64,000 bases of DNA from Bacteroidia bacterium (GTDB taxonomy: Bacteria; Bacteroidota; Bacteroidia; UKL13-3): NCBI GenBank assembly GCA_020049855.1, contig JAGVLJ010000038.1, positions 1 to 64,000 on the forward strand, read 5' to 3'. Under the pieces are notes generated by a model. That model saw only the letters and a list, made by a program, of their open reading frames with translations, had not been told where the DNA came from and searched no databases. The stretch's first letter is position 1, and every line of letters starts with the position of its first letter. The position numbers and the translations under genes are program-made. Below are positions 36,087 to 43,918 of the stretch, one piece after another.

Positions 36087-36899
36087 TTAGCTGTTAAATT
36101 TCTCAACTGTTTCCTGGCTTACTCCGGTGAATGAAAATCCTCCGTCATGAAAAAGATTTTGCATGGTAACCATTTTGGAAAGATCAGAGAACATGAGCAC
36201 ACAATAATCTGCACAACTGTCGGAAGTGGCATTACCTAAAGGCGACATGCTATCGGCATAGTTAAAGAAACCATCAAATCCTTTAACCCCAGATCCGGCA
36301 GTTGTTTTTGTTGGGGATTGCGAAATGGTATTTACACGTACTTTTTTTGCTTTTCCATAATGAAATCCCCAACCGCGGGTAATTGACTCAAGCAACGATT
36401 TTGCATCGGCCATTTCATTGTAATCGGGAAATACCCTTTGAGCAGCAATATAGGTGAGAGCCACCGTTGAACCCCATTCACTGATGGCATCCTTCTGGTA
36501 ACAAATTTTAAGTAATCGATGATAAGAAATAGCGGATATGTCAAGTGTCTTTTTCATAAACTCATAATCCAAATCTGTATAGTGTTTACCTTTTCTGATA
36601 TTGAGGGACATTCCTACAGAATGGAGAATAAAGTCGATTTTACCTCCCAGAATTTCCATTGATTTATCAATCAGATTTTCCATGTCTGTATCAGAGGTAA
36701 CATCAGCAGGGATTATTTGGGCATTGCATTTTTCGGCAAGTGTGTTAATTGCACCCATGCGCATAGCAATAGGGGCATTGGTAAGCGTAAATACGGCTCC
36801 TTCTTCATGACACCGTTCGGCAACTTTCCAGGCAATTGAATTGGAGTCTAATGCACCGAATATAATTCCTTTTTTCCCTTTTAATAAGTTGTGTGACAT
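36087..36899 (-). CDS. fabI: enoyl-ACP reductase FabI
   Basis: NADH-dependent short-chain reductase for the last step of each fatty-acid elongation cycle. It has 270 residues. The FabI-type cofactor loop GALDSNSIAWKVAERC, HSVGMSLNIR and the active-site Tyr-x6-Lys (PDYNEMADAKSLL) are visible, and SGVKGFDGFFNYADSMSPLG is the usual late segment. Cytoplasmic. Three bases separate it from the VIT gene, which is probably co-transcribed. Confidence 0.96.
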   Translation of the reverse strand: MSHNLLKGKKGIIFGALDSNSIAWKVAERCHEEGAVFTLTNAPIAMRMGAINTLAEKCNAQIIPADVTSDTDMENLIDKSMEILGGKIDFILHSVGMSLNIRKGKHYTDLDYEFMKKTLDISAISYHRLLKICYQKDAISEWGSTVALTYIAAQRVFPDYNEMADAKSLLESITRGWGFHYGKAKKVRVNTISQSPTKTTAGSGVKGFDGFFNYADSMSPLGNATSDSCADYCVLMFSDLSKMVTMQNLFHDGGFSFTGVSQETVEKFNS

Positions 36900-36947
36900 A
36901 TCTGCTTGTTTTGAGTTTGCGAAATTAGAAAGATTTAGGAAATAAAC

Positions 36948-39900
36948 TTAGTCTTCTTTTGCAGGAGAAAGCAACTTACCCGGTGTCTGCTCCTGAGGAG
37001 TTTCCAGATAAGGGCTGTCATCTGATTGTTGATTGGCAGGAGTTTTCCCCTTTTCCCCTTTCAACTTTTTTCCTTTTCGTTTTAAATCGGAGAGTTTATT
37101 GAACTGCCGGGTATAATAAAGCCCCATACCCTGAGTGATGACACTTTGTGCATAAACCGGATTCGAAGTGTTGGTATTGAATGCTTTTAGTTTAAGAGAT
37201 CCGTCTTCATTGATATTGTACTTAGCCTGAAAATTTACGGCCTCGGCTCGGTAAATGTCGGCACTGGTTTGAACTTCTAATCGGCCGTTTAAAAAACGGT
37301 GAATTACAGAAACAATGGCTTGCTGTGTTTGCACTGAGTTGGCATCATTTGCCCGGTAATTCAGATTTATTTCCCAGTTAGGATCAATTTGCGAGAGCAT
37401 ATTACTTAATTGATTGGATGCGAATTCGCTCAAACTCTGGGTTCCGGCCGATTTTCCTGCACCTGTATAATTGGATGAGGCATTATCAGTTCGAATAAAA
37501 CTTTTTGTAATGAGCAAACTAAAAAATTGCATTTGAAGTTGGTCGGGATTATTTTTTATCTGTTGTACTGCACTTAATACACTTACGCTTTGAGCGCCTC
37601 CAAGCATACCCAAATCAGGAAAGTCGATATCAAATGCTATTTCAGGTTGAGGGAATAAGAAACCTTTTAAGGTGAGCTTACATTCAACATTAAAAATTCT
37701 TGATTTAAATGCCTCATCACCCGAAACCATTGGATAGAGGGGTGTTTTAACCGAGTATATGGCTGTCATATTTATTTGTGCTTTTAAAGGATCTCCATTC
37801 CATAAAATGGTTCCTCCTGGTTTCATCACAAATTTTTTGTTAAATACATTTAAAGCTGTGTACAAATAATCCCCTTCCACAATGGTATAAGTGCCATACA
37901 TTAAAAAATCGTTTTGTTTATTGAGTTCCATTTTTAGGTTGGCTTTGCCACGCCCTTTAATAATATCACCCGTTTGGGAGTTAAATATCAGTTGTATCTC
38001 GGCATCAGGTGTAAGGTCGAGGTTGAAATTCATTGTGAGTGCTGATGATTTTGGTTTGAATACAACTTTTTTTCGCTGCTCTTTCCAATCTTTATAACTA
38101 ATAAAACGAACAAAATCCGATTCTTCAGCAACTTCAGCCGTATTTAGCGGTAAAAACACTTTTGTTCCAGGTGCCGACTTTAACTTTGCATCAATATTAG
38201 CCTGATTGAAGGTTCCTGAAATATTGACGGATCCATTGGCATATCCGGTGCCGAAAAAAAGTTCATTGTCTTTCAGTTTAGTGTTTAAAACCCAGAAGTC
38301 TTTTAACTTTTTAAAATCGAATGAATATTTGAAGTCTTCAAAATAATCATGTGTCATCCATCCGTTGGTTTCACAGGTCTTTGCCCTTCCGTCAAGCAGA
38401 TTGAATTTTTTAAGGATAAATTGATTTTCTTTTGATTCAATTTCGGCTGTAATAAAATAAATGGTTTTAAGGTAGTCCACTTGTACAGCAAGCGTATCCA
38501 TCATCAATCTGCCGTATAAAACAGGCTGCTTTAATGTTCCGGTTAGGTTGAAATTTCCTTTTTTCACCTTTCCTGTCATCTCGCTAAAAATCACATCGAG
38601 ATGTTCTTCAAATAAATCAACATTTACAAAATCGAAATGAATATCCAGATCCAGATCATTTTGCCCCGCCAAGCCGATGGCGCCTTTTACAATCATATTT
38701 TGAATAGTTCCTCCATCTGCTTTTATATCTAAAAGTAACCGGGATGTTGAGCTCTCAAAAGTTGACTTTATGTCAATATCACCAATAGTGTCATTAAGGT
38801 AAGAAGCATCCCTCACTTTGATATTGCCTACTACCACAGGTGTTCCATTTAATGTTTTAAATGTCGCTTTTCCATTGGCAACTCCATTAAACTGGCGACT
38901 GGAGTCGTTTAGAAAATAGCTAATCAGATCGAGTTTCAAATCTTTGATATCAATACTTAGATTCTGATTTTCTTTTTTTGAATAAAGGCCCTGAACTTTG
39001 AGAAACTGAGCACCTTCTGTAAGCTCTATCCCGTTAAAAGCAACCCCGCTATCAGTCAGGTTAATTGTCCCATTATCTTTTAAAATAAATGGTTTTTGCC
39101 TGATTACTATTTTTGAAGACTGTACTGCAACAAGCGTATTTGTTTTACTAAAATTTACATTTGAAATCAGATCGACATTGCTTTTTAATGTCGTATCGTT
39201 AAACTGAATTCTGTTTTTAAGTTCATTGTTCCTAAGGTTTCCGCTTGCAACCAGTTGCGGAATTTTAATGGAGTTATCTGAAGTGATTAGCGCAGCTTTT
39301 ACTTCGTAGTTCAGATCAGGAGAGCCGACTTTGCTGATATTAATATATAGTTGTGAAGCGTGATAAATTTGATAGGATGCACTATCAATATATCCATGCA
39401 CCTGTAACCTGGAGCTTTTACTTGCAAAACTTCCTTTCAGATTCCCTTTGTTAAAGTACAAAGCAGGGAAATATAAATTACAGGCTGGGTACGATGTTTT
39501 CAATGTTACCGAAAAATCACAATGTTGTTCAGGTACATTTTGTTTGGGGGTACTAAACAAATCCGGTGCTTGAAGATGCAATAAATTATATACCGAGTTT
39601 GGCAAATCATTAAAACTGTAAACCCCGGTTATATCCAAATCAACCATAGATGAGTTTACGGTTAAATGCGACTGATTGTCCTTGCGTGATGATGTAACTA
39701 TTACGTTGCCCACAGGATAAAGCGAGTCTTTTCGCAGAATGAAAGCATCGGTTAAATTTAATGTGCCATTTACCCGCTGAAACTTTTTATCGGATCGAGC
39801 ATCCATGTATGCTTTGGTACGTATAATCGTTTTTTGACTGTCGAGGTGAAGGGCAAGCAGGTTGGCATGCTCAAGATTAAGGTTAAATTTATAGATATGC

Positions 39901-41441
39901 TCAGCAGAACGAAAGTCAACCGATCCATTAAAGTCAAAAATCAGGTTAGGGTCTTTGCAGGCAATAGCCCCCGTAAAAAAACTATTTTGGATGTGGCCAC
40001 TAACATTTAAACCGGTGTATGGATAGTTGTATAGTTCGAGTTTTTGAATATTCGTTTTTAAAACAGCATTTACCGATTTCAGGGTTAATCCTTTCCCATT
40101 TACTTCTCCGTTAAGCGTTACTTTTCGAACCAATTTTTCTTCATTAAGGAGTGTTCCGATATCAAAACTATTCAACGATAAATTTCCTGAATATTCGCTG
40201 TTGGTCATATCATCTCCCAGTTTCAGGTTAATATCCGATTGTATGGTTCCTAATTCTGATTGTAAGATTCCATAGGCTACAAAGTCGTTAATAAATCCGG
40301 TAAATTTTCCGGTGAAAGAGGTAGTTCCAAGCCTGGCAAAATTGCCTGGAAGTTTAATTTTTTTCAGCAGCAGGTATAAATCCGACTCTACGGTTTGTAC
40401 CCTGTTTGCTTTTAGGTCAATAAATGTTTCATTAATATTAGGCAAACCACGCATGTTCAAATCGCCATCAAAAATGCTGTGCTGGCCAAATGTCATCATC
40501 AGGTGTTTTCCCTTTAGGTTACTTAACGATCCTTTTACCTTTCCGGAAATATTCAGTAATAAATCATAACCTTCTAATTGCTGGGCAAAGAAGGCGATGT
40601 CTTTTAAATTTACCTTTGATTTAGAAAAACTTCCACTCATTATAACATCGTTGTTGAATTCGTTAAAATCTCGCCAATGGTCGTAGCTCATTATAAATTC
40701 ATCCGATAAATCGCTGTACGGAGTTACAATATGCAGGTTTCGAAAACCAAGTTCTTTAGCTGAAATGGTTGCATCAGCCGTACATTTATCAATCTTAAAT
40801 CCGCACTGGTCAATAGCCGAAAATTGGTTGATATGAAATAACATGGAATCATCAATAAGTCTGAAATTATCGGCATCAATATTTAGCTGGTACAGTTCAA
40901 TATACGATTCGTCAAATCCTTTCTCTTTGTGCGGAAAGCGCAAGTCGAAGTAGGAAAAGCGGGAATCTTTAAGAGCAAGTTTATTAACCTGTAAGGTAAA
41001 TATTTTACGATTAGGATTGTGAGTAGTATCTGAGGATGCAAAAAAATCGAGGATATAATCAATATTGATCCCACTAATGCCTGGATATTTTTTTAAGGCT
41101 ATATCAGCACCGGTCAAGGTCACTTTATTAATCACCAGCAGGTTTTTATCCAGATCAAGTTCCTGCAAGTTAGCATCGAGGCAGGCCACATACAATAACG
41201 TATCTTTTTTCTGGTCTCCAATCAATAAACCTTCAATGGTAAGCGTATGCAGCAGCTTAAACCTGATTTTATCAATCTTAACGGGAGTATGAAGTTGCTC
41301 TGAAAGATAATTGGTAGCTTTGCCTACCAGCCATTGTTGAAACGGAGCACTATTGATAAGAACAAATACGATAACACTTCCGAGAAGCACCAGAGTGCCA
41401 ATGATTACGGATAATCGGAGTATGGTACGTTTAACTTTCAA
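36948..41441 (-). CDS. tamB: TamB-like translocation and assembly protein
   Basis: A giant periplasm-spanning protein of about 1,497 residues from a TTG at 41,441 (a TTG at 41,501 is also open but would overlap tsaD). An N-terminal anchor (RLSVIIGTLVLLGSVIVFVLI) is followed by the AsmA/TamB-type WLVGKATNYLSEQLHTPVKI start and more than 1,000 residues of beta-rich repeats. The C-terminal DUF490 region begins around residue 1,050 and includes KGRGKANLKMELNKQNDFLM, GGTILWNGDPLKAQINMTA and the final GMGLYYTRQFNKL. TamB family proteins form lipid-transport bridges or help insert outer-membrane proteins. It is divergent from tsaD. Confidence 0.9.
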   Translation of the reverse strand: MKVKRTILRLSVIIGTLVLLGSVIVFVLINSAPFQQWLVGKATNYLSEQLHTPVKIDKIRFKLLHTLTIEGLLIGDQKKDTLLYVACLDANLQELDLDKNLLVINKVTLTGADIALKKYPGISGINIDYILDFFASSDTTHNPNRKIFTLQVNKLALKDSRFSYFDLRFPHKEKGFDESYIELYQLNIDADNFRLIDDSMLFHINQFSAIDQCGFKIDKCTADATISAKELGFRNLHIVTPYSDLSDEFIMSYDHWRDFNEFNNDVIMSGSFSKSKVNLKDIAFFAQQLEGYDLLLNISGKVKGSLSNLKGKHLMMTFGQHSIFDGDLNMRGLPNINETFIDLKANRVQTVESDLYLLLKKIKLPGNFARLGTTSFTGKFTGFINDFVAYGILQSELGTIQSDINLKLGDDMTNSEYSGNLSLNSFDIGTLLNEEKLVRKVTLNGEVNGKGLTLKSVNAVLKTNIQKLELYNYPYTGLNVSGHIQNSFFTGAIACKDPNLIFDFNGSVDFRSAEHIYKFNLNLEHANLLALHLDSQKTIIRTKAYMDARSDKKFQRVNGTLNLTDAFILRKDSLYPVGNVIVTSSRKDNQSHLTVNSSMVDLDITGVYSFNDLPNSVYNLLHLQAPDLFSTPKQNVPEQHCDFSVTLKTSYPACNLYFPALYFNKGNLKGSFASKSSRLQVHGYIDSASYQIYHASQLYINISKVGSPDLNYEVKAALITSDNSIKIPQLVASGNLRNNELKNRIQFNDTTLKSNVDLISNVNFSKTNTLVAVQSSKIVIRQKPFILKDNGTINLTDSGVAFNGIELTEGAQFLKVQGLYSKKENQNLSIDIKDLKLDLISYFLNDSSRQFNGVANGKATFKTLNGTPVVVGNIKVRDASYLNDTIGDIDIKSTFESSTSRLLLDIKADGGTIQNMIVKGAIGLAGQNDLDLDIHFDFVNVDLFEEHLDVIFSEMTGKVKKGNFNLTGTLKQPVLYGRLMMDTLAVQVDYLKTIYFITAEIESKENQFILKKFNLLDGRAKTCETNGWMTHDYFEDFKYSFDFKKLKDFWVLNTKLKDNELFFGTGYANGSVNISGTFNQANIDAKLKSAPGTKVFLPLNTAEVAEESDFVRFISYKDWKEQRKKVVFKPKSSALTMNFNLDLTPDAEIQLIFNSQTGDIIKGRGKANLKMELNKQNDFLMYGTYTIVEGDYLYTALNVFNKKFVMKPGGTILWNGDPLKAQINMTAIYSVKTPLYPMVSGDEAFKSRIFNVECKLTLKGFLFPQPEIAFDIDFPDLGMLGGAQSVSVLSAVQQIKNNPDQLQMQFFSLLITKSFIRTDNASSNYTGAGKSAGTQSLSEFASNQLSNMLSQIDPNWEINLNYRANDANSVQTQQAIVSVIHRFLNGRLEVQTSADIYRAEAVNFQAKYNINEDGSLKLKAFNTNTSNPVYAQSVITQGMGLYYTRQFNKLSDLKRKGKKLKGEKGKTPANQQSDDSPYLETPQEQTPGKLLSPAKED

Positions 41442-41484
41442 AGTGTGCGAAATTACAACAGGTTGAGTGACATAAAAAATCAGA

Positions 41485-42495
41485 TTGACTAAAGAGAACA
41501 ATATTTACATTTTAGCCATCGAATCATCGTGCGATGATACCTCGGCTGCGGTGCTGCACAATGGCAAAATACTTGCCAACGTGGTGGCGGGTCAGGAGAT
41601 ACACAAATTGTGGGGAGGGGTAGTACCTGAATTGGCTTCGCGTGCTCATCAGCAAAATATTGTACCTGTGGTTGATGCCGCCATGCGAGAAGCCGGAATT
41701 ACCCAGAAGCAATTGAGTGCCATTGCGTTTACCTGCGGCCCCGGTTTACTGGGGTCGTTGCTGGTAGGGGTGTCTTTTGCAAAGGCCATGGCATTGGCAT
41801 TGAACATTCCGCTTATCGAGGTAAATCATATGCAGGCTCATGTGTTGGCTCATTTTATTGATGCACCTCAGCCACCGTTTCCTTTTTTATGCCTTACTGT
41901 ATCCGGTGGGCACACTCAAATTGTTCGCATTAACAGCCCTGCCGATATGAAAATTATTGGCGAAACGATGGATGATGCCGCAGGTGAGGCTTTTGACAAA
42001 ACGGCCAAATTGCTTGGGCTACCTTATCCGGGTGGGCCACTTATTGACCAATATGCACAACAAGGGAATACCGAGGCGTTTAAATTTCCTGTTCCCAATA
42101 TACCAGGGTATGATTTCAGTTTTAGCGGACTAAAAACCTCGGTGTTGTATTTTATGCAAAAACAAACACCCGAATTTTTAAGCACTCATTTGCCTGATGT
42201 ATGTGCTTCGGTACAAAAGGCAATTATCACGCATTTGATGAAAAAACTAAAGCAGGCAGCGGCTGATACGGGTATTTCACATATTGCCATTGCAGGTGGA
42301 GTATCGGCCAATAGCGGATTGCGGGATGCTATAAGCAGGGAAGGTACCAAACTGGGATGGACAACCTATATTCCGGCTTTTGAATATTGTACCGACAATG
42401 CCGCCATGATAGCCATGACCGCCTATTTTAAGTTTCTTGAAAGTGATTTTTCAGAGCAATCCATTTCGCCTTACGCACGGTTTGGAGGATTTTAA
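41485..42495 (+). CDS. tsaD: tRNA N6-threonylcarbamoyladenosine synthase TsaD
   Basis: Transfers the threonylcarbamoyl group to A37 of ANN-reading tRNAs. It has 336 residues. Motifs are ILAIESSCDDTSAAVL, VNHMQAHVLAHF (metal His pair), LCLTVSGGHTQIV and IAGGVSANSGLRD. No ATG precedes the conserved start; TTG at 41,485 (residues TKENNIYI after it) is the only reasonable initiator. It reads away from tamB with only about 40 bases between their starts, both TTG. TsaB and TsaE are not in the window. Confidence 0.95.
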   Translation: MTKENNIYILAIESSCDDTSAAVLHNGKILANVVAGQEIHKLWGGVVPELASRAHQQNIVPVVDAAMREAGITQKQLSAIAFTCGPGLLGSLLVGVSFAKAMALALNIPLIEVNHMQAHVLAHFIDAPQPPFPFLCLTVSGGHTQIVRINSPADMKIIGETMDDAAGEAFDKTAKLLGLPYPGGPLIDQYAQQGNTEAFKFPVPNIPGYDFSFSGLKTSVLYFMQKQTPEFLSTHLPDVCASVQKAIITHLMKKLKQAAADTGISHIAIAGGVSANSGLRDAISREGTKLGWTTYIPAFEYCTDNAAMIAMTAYFKFLESDFSEQSISPYARFGGF

Positions 42496-42505
42496 TGCTA
42501 TTTTA

Positions 42506-42772
42506 TCAATCGAAACCCTCAGCAAAAAATTCTTCAAGGGTTATTTTATGGGCTTCTGCAATTTTTTGTAAACTCACAATGGTAATATTTGTACCTCTTT
42601 CATAGCGGCCATACTGAGCTCTAGGAATACCTGCATCATAGGCAAAGTTCTCTTGGTTAGTGTAGCCAGCCTGAATACGTAATTCCTTTATTTTTTTCCC
42701 AATTTTTAAAATGAAGTTTTTTTCGCTGTGTTTTGCCACCTTGGCAAGGAAGTGAAGAAAAAAAATATACAC
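42506..42772 (-). CDS. XRE-type helix-turn-helix regulator
   Basis: An 88-residue DNA-binding protein starting with GTG at 42,772. The helix-turn-helix is typical: IGKKIKELRIQAGYTNQENF, AYDAGIPRAQYGRYERGTN, and ITIVSLQKIAEAHKITLEEF. It is convergent with tsaD and sits next to an intergenic pair of inverted 10-mers that may be its operators. The start region before residue 20 (FLHFLAKVAKHSEKN) is not part of the fold. Confidence 0.85.
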   Translation of the reverse strand: MYIFFLHFLAKVAKHSEKNFILKIGKKIKELRIQAGYTNQENFAYDAGIPRAQYGRYERGTNITIVSLQKIAEAHKITLEEFFAEGFD

Positions 42773-42880
42773 ATCCCTTTTAAAAGTGGAACTTTAAAGT
42801 ATCTTTGAGTATAAATTTAAACTTGCTGCCTAATTTTATCCAGTCTGATTTTTAGGGGTACTTACATATGAAAGGGATGT
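42771..42880. promoter_or_regulatory. distant inverted 10-mer pair, candidate operators
   Basis: ACATCCCTTT at 42,771-42,780 is the exact reverse complement of AAAGGGATGT at 42,871-42,880. The arms are 90 bases apart, one at the start of the XRE-type gene and the other just before the small plus-strand frame. A TATCTTTG at 42,800-42,807 fits the -7 consensus for rightward transcription. Autoregulation by the XRE protein is the simplest idea. Confidence 0.35.
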
Positions 42881-42891
42881 AAGGCTTAAAT

Positions 42892-43080
42892 TTGAAAGAA
42901 CATTTACTCCGGTATATGTCAGGTTCAAATTCGCAGTTTGTAATTTATGTTTCAAAGGAAAGTGCGTATGGGGAGGTATATCTTCCTTCGTCCTATTTTT
43001 ATTATATTGAATCTTATCATGGAAAATACGTGTATTTGAATGGGGCGAAATTAACTGTAGTTTGGAAATATGTCCCGTAA
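42892..43080 (+). CDS. small hypothetical frame, doubtful
   Basis: A possible 62-codon frame from a TTG (an ATG at 42,916 would give 54 residues) with Tyr-rich composition (YLPSSYFYYIESYHGKYVYL), ending inside the next gene's longer start. It has no signal peptide or known motif. It may be the remnant of a larger surface-protein gene or just chance. Confidence 0.25.
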   Translation: MKEHLLRYMSGSNSQFVIYVSKESAYGEVYLPSSYFYYIESYHGKYVYLNGAKLTVVWKYVP

Positions 43081-43100
43081 TAAATTCATTAATTTAAGCT

Positions 43101-43145
43101 TTACAAGTATGATTAATAGGAAATTCCTATTAATCATACTTGTAA
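43101..43145. repeat. perfect 45-base palindrome over a start codon
   Basis: Positions 43,101-43,122 and 43,124-43,145 are exact reverse complements (22 of 22 pairs, checked base by base) around a single central A at 43,123. In RNA it would form a hairpin of about 20 base pairs containing the ATG at 43,109-43,111. It is translated in frame as the start of the signal peptide of the next gene. Confidence 0.95.
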
Positions 43146-43894
43146 TTTTGAATATTCACTCTTTTGCACAGGTTAAAATTTCAGCTTCAGCATGTGGTAG
43201 TGTTCTTCTGAATTACGCAAGTCAGTATCGTCTGGGGGTGGATCAAATAACAACTTATGGATTTAATGGATCCGGAGGGGCTAAAATTGGCGTTAACATT
43301 AAGGTTATTCAGATCGAAAGCGGATTGCTTCGGGTTTATAATAGATCTAAATTTAAATTAGAAAATTCCGCTCAACCGGCAAGATTTAAGTTACCTAATA
43401 TGGGAATTACTTTTTTTTACACTGAGGTTCCAATAAATATTTTGTTCACTCCATACAAAAGGGATAAAGTGTCTATTCAATCTTTGTTCGGATTTACTTA
43501 TGTGATAAATAATAAACGTGGAGGCAATGTTGATTTTTTGAGCAGTTCAGGGGTTAAGTTTTTTTCTTTCGGCAACAATCCTTATGCAATGGAATACAAT
43601 TACCGAGACCTGCGTACCATTTATTCAACTTTCTTATTTAATGGCGGATTGCGTTTAAATTATATACTCACGGACAGAGTAAGTGTTGATGGAACTTTTT
43701 TATTTAAATCAGGCACTAAACCATTAGCTACATCTACATTGTATTATGCCTACTACCGTACCGATATTTTACCTGTTCAAAAAACAGTTGCCGAAGCGGA
43801 TATTATTAACAACGGTAGCAGTATTGCTTTCGAGCTGGGTTTAAGATATCAGCTTTATGGTAAAAATGAGGTAACCAAACCTAAAAAGTTCTGA
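43109..43894 (+). CDS. outer-membrane beta-barrel protein
   Basis: A 261-residue exported protein. The start at 43,109 gives the clean signal peptide MINRKFLLIILVILNIHSFA; the ATG at 43,070 is also open. The body is a typical Bacteroidota porin-like or PorT-like barrel with alternating strands (YASQYRLGVDQITTYGF, GLLRVYNRSKFKLE, SIQSLFGFTYVINN) and ends with an aromatic strand (SIAFELGLRYQLYG) followed by a short polar tail. No substrate is known. It stands between the XRE gene and the receptor gene. Confidence 0.75.
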   Translation: MINRKFLLIILVILNIHSFAQVKISASACGSVLLNYASQYRLGVDQITTYGFNGSGGAKIGVNIKVIQIESGLLRVYNRSKFKLENSAQPARFKLPNMGITFFYTEVPINILFTPYKRDKVSIQSLFGFTYVINNKRGGNVDFLSSSGVKFFSFGNNPYAMEYNYRDLRTIYSTFLFNGGLRLNYILTDRVSVDGTFLFKSGTKPLATSTLYYAYYRTDILPVQKTVAEADIINNGSSIAFELGLRYQLYGKNEVTKPKKF

Positions 43895-43918
43895 TTTGTC
43901 AGCAGTGCCGTTAAAGGT

